From DASXTB01 sp036505615 (GTDB lineage: Bacteria; Acidobacteriota; UBA6911; JACQSX01): a DNA stretch of 39,251 bases. The notes under the pieces were generated by a model that did not search any database, was not told the DNA's origin, and worked only from the letters and a program-made list of their open reading frames with translations. The stretch spans positions 1 to 39,251 of the forward strand of contig DASXTB010000003.1 in NCBI GenBank assembly GCA_036505615.1. The letters run 5' to 3'. Each line of letters opens with the position of its first letter. Position 1 is the stretch's first letter. Positions 8,718 through 17,087 of the stretch are shown one piece after another. The position numbers and the translations under genes are program-made.

Positions 8718-8970
8718 AGGGGTTGGGTGTTGGGTGTCAGGTGTCGGGTCTTAGGTGTTAGGTGTTGGGTGTTGGGGGTTCGGTGTTAGGTGTCAGATGG
8801 CTGGGGTGTTGGGTTTTAGGTGTTGAAGTTTTCAAGCTAGCTCGAGACGTGCGCTGTTGGATCCGAAATATCGGACCTGAACATCAAGACTAAAACCTGA
8901 AACTTAAGACCTGGAGCCCCAACACCTAACACCTGACACCCGACACCCAACACCCGACACTCAATATCCA
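8718..8970. repeat. Second GGTGNNN heptamer locus, mirrored
   Basis: This fills most of the gap between the sigma gene and the beta-propeller gene. G-rich units (GGTGTTG, GGTGTCA, GGTGTTA) run from about 8718 to 8825, a unique core of about 75 bases follows, and C-rich complementary units (ACACCTA, ACACCCG) run from about 8908 to 8970. Layout, unit and orientation match the locus at 2401-2766, though the cores differ. No gene is present in the gap. Confidence 0.85.
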
Positions 8971-8976
8971 CCTGTT

Positions 8977-9957
8977 CTATTTGGCGTTATAGACCCGAAT
9001 TTCGGCTTCCTGGTTTGCCCGACGGGGAACGGCAAGGTAGAGGTGACTCATTTCGGGAACAAAAAGCGAGGTGCGCGCTCCGGGCGCGGTTGGTATTTTG
9101 CCGCTGGGCTGGTAGTGGTTGGCATCCTTTTGTTCAAGAACGGCAAGAAACCCTTCGCCGCAGGAGACATAAATACGCCTGCGCGAGGCATCGTAGAAGA
9201 GATCATCGGTGTCTCCAGGAATGGTGAGTTCTGAAATCATTTTTCCCGACTGCGCATCCAAAACAAGAAGTTTTGCCGGATGGCGGCATCCGATAAATAA
9301 CCTCTGATTTCTCTCATCCAGTGCCATCGGAAAATTCGCTTGAGCTGAAACCGGCCACTTTGCGACAACCGCGTGTTTTTCGCGATCCACCACCGCAATA
9401 TGTTGTCGAGTTGGCACGTTGACGAAAATTTTGCGGCCTGAAGTCTCCAACTGGAACGATTCAGGATGCCCTTCCAGTTTTATCTCGCCCAGAAGCGTTC
9501 CCTTTGCAGCGTCTACAATCCCCAGAGCGCCGCCGCCGTAGCCTACATAAATTCGCGTCAGGACCGGATCGTAACGGACATTGTCGGCGTCACTGGAAAA
9601 ATTTACTCTGCCGGCCGGCTGGTAGCTACGGCCATCAAATATTTTGCACGTCCCATCTCCTCCGCTGGCGACAAAGATCCTATCGATTTCTGGGACGTAG
9701 CGGATTCCCTGAGGCTCCTGTAACCCGGCTATGGTGTGCAGTCGTTTTCCGGTCTGCAGGTCGAGAACTTCGACCGTGTCGTTGCCAAGCGCTGCAACAA
9801 ACAAGCGCTTCGCCTGAACATCGACGGCCATATGATCGATGCGGCCCTTAACGCCGGCGAGAGGAATTGTCTGGACAAGTTTTAGTGGTGCCGTCTCCTG
9901 ACCGTAACCCGCAACGAAAAGCGGCACTGCAATAAAGACTGGATATAATCGTTTCAT
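8977..9957 (-). CDS. Exported YncE/YVTN-type beta-propeller protein
   Basis: 326 residues from the ATG at 9957, which has GGGAG six bases upstream; a GTG two codons earlier is less likely. A short signal peptide (KRLYPVFIAVPLFVAGYG) leads into repeated blades of about 40 residues with the pattern xxRLFVAALGNDTVEVLDLQTGK, as in the YVTN/NHL-like 40-residue repeat proteins. Recurrent motifs are DRIFVASGGDGTCKIFD, TRIYVGYGGGALGIVD, RKIFVNVPTRQHIAVVD and RRIYVSCGEGFLAVLE, giving about seven blades. Such proteins are periplasmic or secreted scaffolds; some are accessory to metal or cytochrome systems. No neighbour fixes its role. It stands alone, with a 165-base gap to the next gene. Confidence 0.8.
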   Translation of the reverse strand: MKRLYPVFIAVPLFVAGYGQETAPLKLVQTIPLAGVKGRIDHMAVDVQAKRLFVAALGNDTVEVLDLQTGKRLHTIAGLQEPQGIRYVPEIDRIFVASGGDGTCKIFDGRSYQPAGRVNFSSDADNVRYDPVLTRIYVGYGGGALGIVDAAKGTLLGEIKLEGHPESFQLETSGRKIFVNVPTRQHIAVVDREKHAVVAKWPVSAQANFPMALDERNQRLFIGCRHPAKLLVLDAQSGKMISELTIPGDTDDLFYDASRRRIYVSCGEGFLAVLEQKDANHYQPSGKIPTAPGARTSLFVPEMSHLYLAVPRRANQEAEIRVYNAK

Positions 9958-10076
9958 GACCACTCCCGCGTAAACTTAAGTTAAACGTCGAGTAGCGAGC
10001 GCGATGGAAGAATGATAGCGAGGGCTGCTCCCTGCGGCAAGGCGCAGCCTTGTCAAGGCCGCTTCCAGCGGCCGTC

Positions 10077-10110
10077 GTCCGCGAAGCGGATCAGGCACCG
10101 CTTCGCGGAC
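10077..10110. terminator. Perfect 13-bp hairpin 3' of the secreted-protein gene
   Basis: GTCCGCGAAGCGG at 10077-10089 and its exact reverse complement at 10098-10110 flank an 8-base loop. It lies 18 bases beyond the stop of the minus-strand gene at 10128. There is no T-run, so it is either a factor-assisted transcription end or a REP-type palindrome. A second, weaker GC-rich inverted repeat (GGCCGCTTCCAGCGGCC) directly follows. Confidence 0.5.
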
Positions 10111-10127
10111 AAGAACCGCGAAAATGC

Positions 10128-11294
10128 TCAGGGCGCCACGGCCGGCACGCCCACAAACTTCCCTTCGGGAAAAAGCACATCCAGCGCGCCCACGGCGATA
10201 GGGATGTCGCTGATTATTTGAAGGGTGCCGTGGAACATATCAGGGGGCGGCTGGGGCGGAACAAAACAAAAATTACACTCCACCAGGTTCCAGGTGTACT
10301 CGGTGAGCCGTCCCTGCGGCGGCACATGATAGCCGCTGAATGTTTTGAGAACTTCGCCTGAAGGGCCGAACAGCGTCGCTTGAATATTAGCGCTATCCGA
10401 GGCGGATGGATTCACCAGCGCCAGCGCGGTGTGGCGGTTGTGGGTAATGCTTGCCGCCACCCGAAATTCCTTTGCCGCCTTGACCGCCAGGACTCGCGCG
10501 CTGGCAATGATCTCAGTTGATGGGCGGTTGCAAATTAAAAGACAGGGCGCCGGCGGGGCTCCGACAAAGGTGACTTCCGAGGCCGCGTGGACCGTTACCG
10601 GTTTGTCCCACGTAAGCCGCGCCCAGCCGTTGAGGATCGGAAGATTGGCTGACGTGGAATTATGGAATTCCCCGTTGGCATTTAACAGAGCGGTCGCGGT
10701 AGAAGGCGGAGGTGCCAGGGGCGAGCAAAACACTCCGCCCGGAGCTCCTTTTTGGTCGTAAATCTGCAGTTTCGCCTCCACGGTACTGCTTGACAGATTG
10801 AGGATGGTAAATGTCGTCTGGTAATGAGTCGTCTTGTCCGTCGTGCCATTTACGACAATGGGCAGGATAAGCTCCTGTGCTGCCGCTTGGTCAGCCGCTT
10901 TTACGCTGAATGTTTTTCGTACCACTTCAAAGGACTTTTGGCTGGGACTGGAGTAATTCACAACCACTTCATAAGAACTTGCGGCCAAGCGCCCCACTAA
11001 CACAGTAAGGCTCCACGGAGTGAGCGCATCCGTGCAGATCTCGCCTGGATTTGACGTATCAATACGAATCGATTGTCCTGAGACAGACAACTGAGGGTTC
11101 TTCGGCACGCAGCCATTGGGCCATGTGCCCGACAGCTTGATGGAAATGCTGTCGCTTGCGGTCGGCTCAGTGGGAACGATTTCCACCTGAGTGGCTGTCG
11201 TCTGCGCGTGCAGGACAAGCATGAGAAGAAGGACCAGCGTGGCGGCCAGAGCGCCTATCAAAAAGAGGTTCATTCCTCGGATTATCGTCGTCAT
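10128..11294 (-). CDS. Secreted protein of unknown function
   Basis: 388 residues, ATG at 11294 with GGAAGG upstream. The N-terminus is a signal peptide or anchor (about residues 8-30, FLIGALAATLVLLLMLVLHAQ). No family is recognised. The first ~130 residues are beta-rich and look like an Ig-like domain (SISIKLSGTWPNGC ... SYEVVVNYSSPS). The rest resembles acidobacterial secreted proteins that carry repeated strand units with FTILNLSSSTVEAKLQIYD and TALALVNPSASDSANIQATLFG, which are like each other and suggest two copies of one domain. Several Cys residues (for example VECNFCFVPP) could form disulfides after export. Located alone between repeats; function cannot be assigned. Confidence 0.7.
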   Translation of the reverse strand: MTTIIRGMNLFLIGALAATLVLLLMLVLHAQTTATQVEIVPTEPTASDSISIKLSGTWPNGCVPKNPQLSVSGQSIRIDTSNPGEICTDALTPWSLTVLVGRLAASSYEVVVNYSSPSQKSFEVVRKTFSVKAADQAAAQELILPIVVNGTTDKTTHYQTTFTILNLSSSTVEAKLQIYDQKGAPGGVFCSPLAPPPSTATALLNANGEFHNSTSANLPILNGWARLTWDKPVTVHAASEVTFVGAPPAPCLLICNRPSTEIIASARVLAVKAAKEFRVAASITHNRHTALALVNPSASDSANIQATLFGPSGEVLKTFSGYHVPPQGRLTEYTWNLVECNFCFVPPQPPPDMFHGTLQIISDIPIAVGALDVLFPEGKFVGVPAVAP

Positions 11295-11365
11295 TTTTCA
11301 CCTTCCTTTCCGGTCAGCTCCAAAGGAGCGGCCGCAACACAACTGCGCGCGCCTTAGTTTTGAAG

Positions 11366-11600
11366 CGAGCGCGGCAGAGCGGCAACCAAATATTGCAGCA
11401 ACGGCCGCAAGCCGCAGACGGAGACACCGAAGCGCGGATGTATTTTTTGGGGGAGGACCAGCTCGGGTCAATCATCGGGAAATTTTGTTGCACCCTTTCA
11501 GGGTGCGCAGGTCGATATCGGGGGAAGTCGACCGGGGGGCGCCGCGCAAAAAACGCGCTCTGCCCCCGGCTATACTCTTCGACGCCTTCGGCGTCTAAGG
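11366..11600. repeat. Dispersed intergenic repeat, copy 1
   Basis: In a 621-base gap without genes. A stretch beginning with a GCGCGGCAGAGCGGCAACC-type segment leads to the core (GTATTTTTTGGGGGA at 11439, TCAATCATCGGGAAATTTTG, TGCACCC...GGGTGC) and ends with CGCGCTCTGCCCCCGGCTATACTC followed by the small palindrome GACGCCTTCGGCGTC. The same order recurs at 13804-14140, direct in orientation, on the other side of the OmpA-like gene. Short open frames inside are not genes. Confidence 0.75.
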
Positions 11601-11676
11601 CAAACCAAATCTTTGCAGCCGCGTGCACGACGATATTGCCGGGACCACCTTGGCCTTGGAGGCACTGTTTGCTGTC

Positions 11677-11870
11677 GCCCGCCCATCCGGGCGGGCTCAC
11701 CCTTCTGAAGGGCTCCGCGCTTGGCGCTACGCCCTGGGCCAGAGGCTGGCGCCCGCCCCGCGGGGCGGGCGCTGTCCGGATTTGGCCACTCAAAATGTAG
11801 AAACTCCAAGTCCGCTGAGAGCGGCCTGGAGACGGCCTTCAGGCCCTCTCTCCGCTCCCAAAATAGAGAA
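11677..11870. repeat. GC-rich hairpins and dispersed palindrome
   Basis: A hairpin at 11677-11696 (GCCCGCCC, 4-base loop, GGGCGGGC) and a 24-bp perfect palindrome at 11749-11772 (centre CCCCGCGGGG) are followed by a stretch related to the arms of the 955-1255 element (TGTAGAAACTCCAAGTCCGC at about 11807) and a copy of the GAGACGGCC palindrome. They occupy the region upstream of the minus-strand secreted gene and downstream of the minus-strand OmpA gene. No coding signal. Confidence 0.6.
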
Positions 11871-11915
11871 ACCCAGAGCCCGCAAAGCCGGCTCTAGTCG
11901 TGGTCCCTGATTTCC

Positions 11916-13535
11916 CTACTGCTTCCCGCCGATTTTCACGCCGATCACCTCTCCTGAGAGAATCAGCTCCACTCGGCGGTTGAGTTGTCGTCCCGCGGCT
12001 GTGTCGTTGGAGGCCACAGGCATGGTCTTGCCGAACCCGTGTGCGGCAATGGAATCCGATGCCACTCCCTGCTGCACCAGGAAGTCACGCACGGCATTGG
12101 CGCGCTTTTCAGAAAGCCTTTGATTGAATTCATCACCTCCGACGCTGTCCGTGTGGCCTTCGACATCCAGCTTCAAACCGGGATGCCCAAGAATAATGCC
12201 GGAGATTTTCGCGAGCTTCTCTCTCGTCCCAGGTTTCAAGTTGTATTTGCCGGTCTCAAAGAGAACATCGGCCATCGTCACAACCAGCCCTCGAACCGTG
12301 TCGCGCGTCTCCAGAATCACGTTTAGCTGCCGCAGCAGTTGGGCGCGGAGCTCAGCCTTCTCATTTTCGGCTTTCTGCCGTTCCCGCTCTGACTGTTCCG
12401 CCGCCAGCCGCGACTGGTCGGCCGCCATGCGGGACTGCTCGGCCGCCAAGCGCGACCTTTCTGCTTCCGCCTTGGCTGTTTCTTCCTTAGCCTGCGCCGT
12501 GGCGCGCTCCGCTTCTGCCCGCGCTCGTCGTTCCGCTTCCAGCCGCTGGTCCGCCTCGGCACGAGTGCGGCGCTCCACTTCGGCTTTTTGCTGGGCTTCT
12601 GCCTCGGCTCTCCGCCTGGCCTCGTCTTCAGTGGCTGCTTTGGCTTTGGCCTCCCGATCGGCCGCCGCACGGCGCTCATTCTCTGCGTGTTCCTCTTCCT
12701 GCCGTTTTAGAGCGATAATGCGCGCGTCTTCGGCGGTTTGCGCCGCTTCGCGCGCCGTCATTGCGACCGGCTTCCTGCCTGCGTTCCTTTCCTGATAGGC
12801 TTCTGCCTGCCGCAGGAGTTGATCAGCTTTCTGGAAGGAATCGGAAGCATAATGATCCGCACCCACCCAGCGGGCTATGCGGAGGGCGTTGCGGGCCTCA
12901 TAAAGCTCCAGCGGAACCTTTGGATTCAACGCTATCGGCTTGAGTTCTGCAGGATTCACGTTTAATGTGTACTGCCCCCTCTTCAGCAGGTCATATTTGG
13001 CCTCGATCTCCTCGACTTTGCCGACGGTATCTGATCGCACCACATTTTCCATGACCACGACATCACTCGGTTGCGTCACGGCAAAATAGGGCTCGGCAGT
13101 CACAATCAGGCTGAAGGCCTGCAGTTCGGTGGTCACATTCAGGTAGCTTTTCTTTCCATCTAAGAGTACTTCCCCAAGATTCACCGGACGCCCTTCTGGA
13201 GTAATCGCCCAGAGGACATAGGTCAGGTACTCGGGACCGAATTTGCTGGCCGGTTGCAGCTCGTTGAAGTCCGTCTCAATCTTGATGGCGCCTTGTTTGC
13301 TCTCTACTTTCGCTTCCCCTCGAGCTTCCGGCAAAAGGGGCGTACCTCGAAAGTCAACCTTAGTAGATCCGCTTCGGTGGCGGTAGTTGACGGCCTTGGT
13401 GGAACGCGCCACCACAGTGACCCGATAAATAGGGACGCGATCGCCCTGAACCTCCCCGCGTGGAGTTGGTTCTGCGGCCCGCGCCTGAGTGGTCCACAGG
13501 CCAAAGAGCAGAATAATTAAGATGTTTCGCCACAT
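11916..13535 (-). CDS. OmpA-family peptidoglycan-associating protein with long coiled coil
   Basis: About 539 residues from the ATG at 13535, chosen because GGGGAGG lies seven bases upstream and because it opens a signal peptide (MWRNILIILLFGLWTTQARA). Residues to ~250 form a beta-rich domain of unknown type with DUF-like VDFRGTPLLPEARGEAKVES. Residues ~270-410 are a charged Ala/Glu/Arg heptad region (AEAERRARAEAE and the like), a long coiled coil. The last ~110 residues are an OmpA C-terminal domain: VLFETGKYNLKPG, LDVEGHTDSVG, NQRLSEKRANAVRDFLVQQG and GRQLNRRVELIL, which bind diaminopimelate in peptidoglycan. It is periplasmic or outer-membrane linked. It is flanked by direct copies of one repeat family. 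Confidence 0.88.
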   Translation of the reverse strand: MWRNILIILLFGLWTTQARAAEPTPRGEVQGDRVPIYRVTVVARSTKAVNYRHRSGSTKVDFRGTPLLPEARGEAKVESKQGAIKIETDFNELQPASKFGPEYLTYVLWAITPEGRPVNLGEVLLDGKKSYLNVTTELQAFSLIVTAEPYFAVTQPSDVVVMENVVRSDTVGKVEEIEAKYDLLKRGQYTLNVNPAELKPIALNPKVPLELYEARNALRIARWVGADHYASDSFQKADQLLRQAEAYQERNAGRKPVAMTAREAAQTAEDARIIALKRQEEEHAENERRAAADREAKAKAATEDEARRRAEAEAQQKAEVERRTRAEADQRLEAERRARAEAERATAQAKEETAKAEAERSRLAAEQSRMAADQSRLAAEQSERERQKAENEKAELRAQLLRQLNVILETRDTVRGLVVTMADVLFETGKYNLKPGTREKLAKISGIILGHPGLKLDVEGHTDSVGGDEFNQRLSEKRANAVRDFLVQQGVASDSIAAHGFGKTMPVASNDTAAGRQLNRRVELILSGEVIGVKIGGKQ

Positions 13536-13803
13536 TATTGCCTCCCCTTGTGACTTGTTTATTGCTGCTTTAATCACGTGCTTCAACTTAATTGTACCGA
13601 CGATTTCCAGTGGGGGCAAAAGTTGCCGGATTTGCGTCCAAAAGCGATGATTTTGCAATAAAGACAATGGTTTAGCTAACGCAGCGATCTAACGCGTTGA
13701 GAGCCGTAGCCAAAACAAACGCCGCGATGGTTTTCAGATCCCGCAGCGAGTACCCTTGGGTGGCCCCATCCGATGCGATTATTCGAAAACAATCACCGCA
13801 GAG

Positions 13804-14140
13804 GCGTAGCGCGGCAAAGCCGCAACCCTATATGGCACCGCGGATGGCAAGCCGCGGATGGAGACGCCGAAGGCGTCATAGAGTATAGCCGGGGGCAGAG
13901 CGCGCTTTTTGCGCGACGCCCCCGGTCTGCGATACCCACCGAGAGTATGCACCCTGAAGGGGTGCGACACGAATCGCGCAAGTATTTTTTGGGGGAAGAA
14001 CAGCTCGAGTCAATCATCGGGAAATTTTGTTGCACCCCCGCAGGGTGCGCTGGTCGATATTGGGGAAGTCGACCGGGGGCGGCGCGCAAAAAACGCGCTC
14101 TGCCCCCGGCTATACTCTTCGACGCCTTCGGCGTCTAAAC
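13804..14140. repeat. Dispersed intergenic repeat, copy 2, with an inverted partial copy
   Basis: Within the 735-base gap 13536-14270, which has no gene. The core 13981-14138 is highly similar to 11439-11598, in the same orientation. An inverted partial copy of its end (GACGCCGAAGGCGTC at 13871-13885, then TATAGCCGGGGGCAGAGCGCG) occupies about 13868-13935, so the element looks like two inverted ends around a centre. Just right of it, about 14176-14207, are two tandem copies of CCGCGTCGCCGTGTCC. Confidence 0.75.
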
Positions 14141-14270
14141 CAATTCTTTACGGCCGGCAAAGATTCTCATGCTCGCCGCGTCGCCGTGTCCCCGCGTCGC
14201 CGTGTCCCTGAGGTTTTGGTTGCGGACCTGCGCGCTGGATCTTCGCAGTGAGCGTTCTTCGAAGATTTCC

Positions 14271-15146
14271 TCACCCGAACAAGGTCATTTTCCGCATCTC
14301 AGCCATATTCTCGAGCAGTGGAACCGTCGGCCCGTACTCGAGGGCGGCAAATCCCTGGTAACCAAGGTCGTAAATCGCTTTGAACACGTTGCGGTAGTTG
14401 ATCTCTCCGGTGCCCGGCTGGTGCCGACCGGGAACGTCGCCGATATGAAAGTGCGCGATGCGCTTAATATTGTTGCGGATGTTCTGGATCAGGTTCCCCT
14501 CCATGATCTGCACGTGGTAGATGTCAAACAGGAGCTTGACATTGGGACTGGCTACGCGGTCAATCATCTCCGCCCCATCGCGCACGTAATAGAGGAAGTA
14601 TCCCGGGTGGTTAACATAAGTGTTGAGGATCTCGACGACGGCGGTTATCCCGTTTTTCTCCAGAAGCGGCGCAGCCTCTTTCAAACCCGCGACACAGCTT
14701 TCCATCATTGCGGGGCGCGACATCCCGGCGACTTCGTCGCCCGTGAGTGTCACCAGGCGCCTGCAGCCGATTTTATTGGCTGCCTCGATGGCCAGCCCCA
14801 TCTCAGCCAAAAACGCACCGCGTTCCTTAGGATTGGTCAAACTGCAACCGGGAGCTTTTACCCCCTTGTTGGCCACCAAAGTGGCGCACTCGAGCTTGTA
14901 TTTCTTCATCTCGGAGATGACGCCGTTTAGCATGTCGGCATTGCGCCAGTTGAACATCTCAAATCCGTCATAGTCCAGCCGCGCCAACTGCGCCATCGCT
15001 TCGGATACCGGCATGTTGCGGAACATTCCCCAGGTGATGGACAATCGCACTCGATTTAGCGGCGCTGCCGCGTGCTCTGGCGGAAGACCGATACTGCTCA
15101 CGGCCGCCGCCGTTGCGCTGAATTTCAGAAAAGATCTTCGGTCCAT
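14271..15146 (-). CDS. Tat-exported TIM-barrel sugar isomerase/epimerase-like protein
   Basis: About 291 residues from the ATG at 15146, with GGAGAGGG just upstream. It starts with a twin-arginine signal (MDRRSFLKFSATAAA). The body matches the xylose-isomerase-like TIM barrel and especially the hydroxypyruvate isomerase branch: RLSITWGMF, LARLDYDGFEMFNW, an acidic VEILNTYVNHPGYFL, KLLFDIYHVQIMEGNLIQ, HFHIGDVPGRHQPGTGEINY and AALEYGP. The glutamates in VEIL and LEYGP and the Asp/His of FDIYH and HIGD are the expected metal ligands and catalytic residues. Substrate is not predictable; periplasmic keto/aldo-sugar or hydroxypyruvate-type isomerisation is the family norm. It is not in an obvious operon. 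Confidence 0.88.
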   Translation of the reverse strand: MDRRSFLKFSATAAAVSSIGLPPEHAAAPLNRVRLSITWGMFRNMPVSEAMAQLARLDYDGFEMFNWRNADMLNGVISEMKKYKLECATLVANKGVKAPGCSLTNPKERGAFLAEMGLAIEAANKIGCRRLVTLTGDEVAGMSRPAMMESCVAGLKEAAPLLEKNGITAVVEILNTYVNHPGYFLYYVRDGAEMIDRVASPNVKLLFDIYHVQIMEGNLIQNIRNNIKRIAHFHIGDVPGRHQPGTGEINYRNVFKAIYDLGYQGFAALEYGPTVPLLENMAEMRKMTLFG

Positions 15147-15376
15147 ACTGCCCTCTCCAGAAAAAGGAATCACTCCTCGAACACTACAGCTAACCCGGTT
15201 CCTAAAGCGTGAGGAAAAATCTGAGCCGCGACCGTCAGGGAGCGCAGGGAGAATCTGAATATTTTCCTCCCCATCCATAAAACTGCGTGTTGGGCAAAAA
15301 GTTTAGATTTCGATGTAATTCGCCAGATTCGCTCCACCGCTCGCTTACGCTCGCGGCTCGGATTTTTCATAAGTTC

Positions 15377-16033
15377 TCAAGACGGCGGCTCTACGGTTGC
15401 CTTAATGTCATCAATTTCCTTAAGCTCCAGCAATTTCTGCATCAGACTCCGATTCCTCTCGGGCGATGTATGCACGGTGAAGTGTAGACAATGTTCTTCT
15501 CCTTTTCGCTCGCTGCTCAGATCCTCGGGCCGGATTCCAAGTTGATCCAGGATCGTGCTCAGCAGCACTGAGGCCTCCGAGAGCCTGGAAGTCGACAAGG
15601 TGTACACGTGCGCTTGCCGAATCGTGGTTATGCGATATTCCAGTTTTCCCAGGAAGTAGAGAGTCACAAGAATGAAGATGGTTGAGACCAGACCGATCCA
15701 GTAATAGCCTGCGCCGACAGCCATCCCAATTCCGGCAACTACAAAGATGGTCGCGGCAGTGGTCAGTCCGGTAACGGTCAAACCGGAGCGCAGAATGGCG
15801 CCTCCGCCGATGAATCCGATACCGGTAATGATCTGCGCCATGATCCGCGTCGGCTCATGCGTGTCCCTTCCCAGTTCCAGCGACAGCACGGTGAACAGAG
15901 CCGAACCCATGGCGATGAGCATATTGGTGCGCAGGCCGGCGGGTTTGTGGCGCAGCGTGCGTTCAATCCCCACGATGCCGCCCAGCCCGGTGGCGCTTAC
16001 GATTCGAAGAATCACAGATAGAGCCAGGTTCAT
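15377..16033 (-). CDS. MgtC/SapB-family membrane protein
   Basis: 218 residues from the ATG at 16033, with GGAGG eight bases upstream; a TTG five codons earlier overlaps that ribosome site and is rejected. Residues ~1-135 hold four or five membrane helices with the family signature: GLGGIVGIERTLRHKPAGLRTNML, IITGIGFIGGGAILR, and LTTAATIFVVAGIGMAVG. Residues ~140-218 form a soluble ACT-like C-terminal domain (VYTLSTSRLSEASVLLSTILDQLGI, HCLHFTVHTSPERN). MgtC proteins modulate Mg2+ homeostasis or ATP synthase and are not transporters themselves; the true role here is not known. No Mg-sensing leader was recognised upstream, where a MITE-like repeat sits instead. Confidence 0.9.
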   Translation of the reverse strand: MNLALSVILRIVSATGLGGIVGIERTLRHKPAGLRTNMLIAMGSALFTVLSLELGRDTHEPTRIMAQIITGIGFIGGGAILRSGLTVTGLTTAATIFVVAGIGMAVGAGYYWIGLVSTIFILVTLYFLGKLEYRITTIRQAHVYTLSTSRLSEASVLLSTILDQLGIRPEDLSSERKGEEHCLHFTVHTSPERNRSLMQKLLELKEIDDIKATVEPPS

Positions 16034-16065
16034 GGTCGTCACCTCCAAAGTTCAGCGTAATCTGG

Positions 16066-16257
16066 ATTATTCATAAATCCGAAAAGCGAGCCGCGGATTA
16101 CGCGGATCAACGCGGATAACCTCGGGAGCGGAAGAGGAGCGCCGACTTACACAGTGTCGCTCTTCCATATTGGCAGCGCCCCTCTCCCGCTCCCGAAATT
16201 CGTGTTAATTCGTGTAATTCGCGGCTCGCCTTTTCAGAATTTATGAATAATCCGGGC
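16066..16257. repeat. MITE-like element, ~190 bp, terminal inverted repeats
   Basis: GGATTATTCATAAATCCGAA then AAGCGAGCCGCGGATTAC begins at about 16066 and is mirrored by CGCGGCTCGCCTTTTCAG then AATTTATGAATAATCC ending at about 16256, giving ~35-base imperfect terminal inverted repeats. Inner arms pair too (CTCGGGAGCGGAAGAGGAGCG with CGCCCCTCTCCCGCTCCCGA). No coding content. It lies within 35 bases of the MgtC-gene start, so it could carry or disrupt that promoter. The rest of the 730-base gap (16258-16763) holds a receptor relic (16280-16327) and a 9-bp inverted repeat, GACGGCGGG at 16551-16559 with its complement at 16591-16599; otherwise nothing recognisable. Confidence 0.65.
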
Positions 16258-16279
16258 TAAGAATCCCGTTGAATGCTAC

Positions 16280-16327
16280 TCAGAACTTCAGCTTCAGCGC
16301 CACTTGAATGTGGCGGAGGAAGTTTAT
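16280..16327 (-). pseudogene. Relic of a TonB-dependent receptor C-terminus
   Basis: Read on the minus strand, the last codons before a TGA at 16280-16282 spell N-F-L-R-H-I-Q-V-A-L-K-L-K-F-stop. This is the characteristic end of acidobacterial TonB-dependent/Oar-like receptors (R-x-IQ-x-ALK-x-x-F with terminal aromatic). An in-frame TAG lies two codons upstream, so only this tail remains. The similarity is short, but its position at a stop codon makes it persuasive. Confidence 0.45.
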
Positions 16328-16763
16328 CTAATTGAGAGTTACCTTTCCGAAATTACCAGGACAAAAATCGAGAGTAGGAATGCTGGCAGGCCCTTGTTCA
16401 TCGTGCCCCCCTTGGATAATCTTATTTAAGGAAACATCGCTTTGCCAGCATTTCTATTTGCAACTCTGAATCGTTTTCAACATCTGACCAGACTCCCCGT
16501 CCGTGGACTAGGGCTTGTTGCTCTACAGCGCGGTTGCTAAACGGGGGGTAGACGGCGGGTTAAGGATGTCTGGTGGAATCGTCCCCGAAGCCCGCCGTCA
16601 CAATTTAAGGAACTGAGCAGTTGTCTGGGCGTGGCGCCTCGCGCGGATGCGGCCTTCCGGATGAAAGCGGCAATTCCATTTCAGGAAACACGGCTCTACC
16701 AAGATTTCGATCTTGCAACTGTTAGCGGCTTCTAACGTCATAAACAGATTAGAAGGAGGATTT

Positions 16764-16964
16764 ATGGTTAAACGCTTTCTGCTTTCCACTCTGGCGCTTC
16801 TTGTGGTGGGGTCTTCGCTGATTTTTGCGGCACAGACGCCGACTTATCCCAGCCAGCAGAGTAAGACCACCACCTCGGCTTCCACTTCCAAGAAGAAGAG
16901 CGTTAAGAAGCATGCGAAGAAGCATCACGCAAAGAAGCACATGAAGCACCAGAAACATTCGTAA
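16764..16964 (+). CDS. Small exported Lys/His-rich protein
   Basis: 66 residues from the ATG at 16764, which has AGAAGGAGG five bases upstream; an ATG 17 codons earlier lacks a ribosome site. A signal peptide (VKRFLLSTLALLVVGSSLIFA) ends near residue 23. The mature part is a Thr/Ser/Gln linker followed by about 28 residues made almost entirely of Lys, His and Ala (KKHAKKHHAKKHMKHQKH). Such tails can bind metals, heme or polyanions; that is inference. Two short arms (CACAGGCGGTTCTCG type, ~16980-17010) downstream could form an attenuating hairpin (GGACGAGAG ... CTCGTCC). It precedes the cytochrome c gene on the same strand by 123 bases. Confidence 0.75.
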   Translation: MVKRFLLSTLALLVVGSSLIFAAQTPTYPSQQSKTTTSASTSKKKSVKKHAKKHHAKKHMKHQKHS

Positions 16965-17087
16965 TCTGTGCGGCGGACGAGAGCCACAGGCGGTTCTCGT
17001 CCGTTCCACAGTCGTACACCTACGCCCACCTAGAGAAATTTCCATTCCTTGATAATCTGAAACCGACAAGTCTTTTAGGAGGGGGCG

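Noticed and set aside
12124..12795. 223-residue Ser/Ala/Arg-rich open frame on the + strand
   Set aside because: Antisense shadow of the OmpA coiled coil, which has a real start, ribosome site and domain motifs.
13868..14138. Small proteins coded in the intergenic repeats
   Set aside because: The frames follow a repeat that recurs in both orientations, with no ribosome site and no conserved amino-acid choice.
16049..16260. Mg2+-sensing M-box leader before the MgtC-like gene
   Set aside because: The space is filled by the inverted-repeat element and no M-box motifs were seen.
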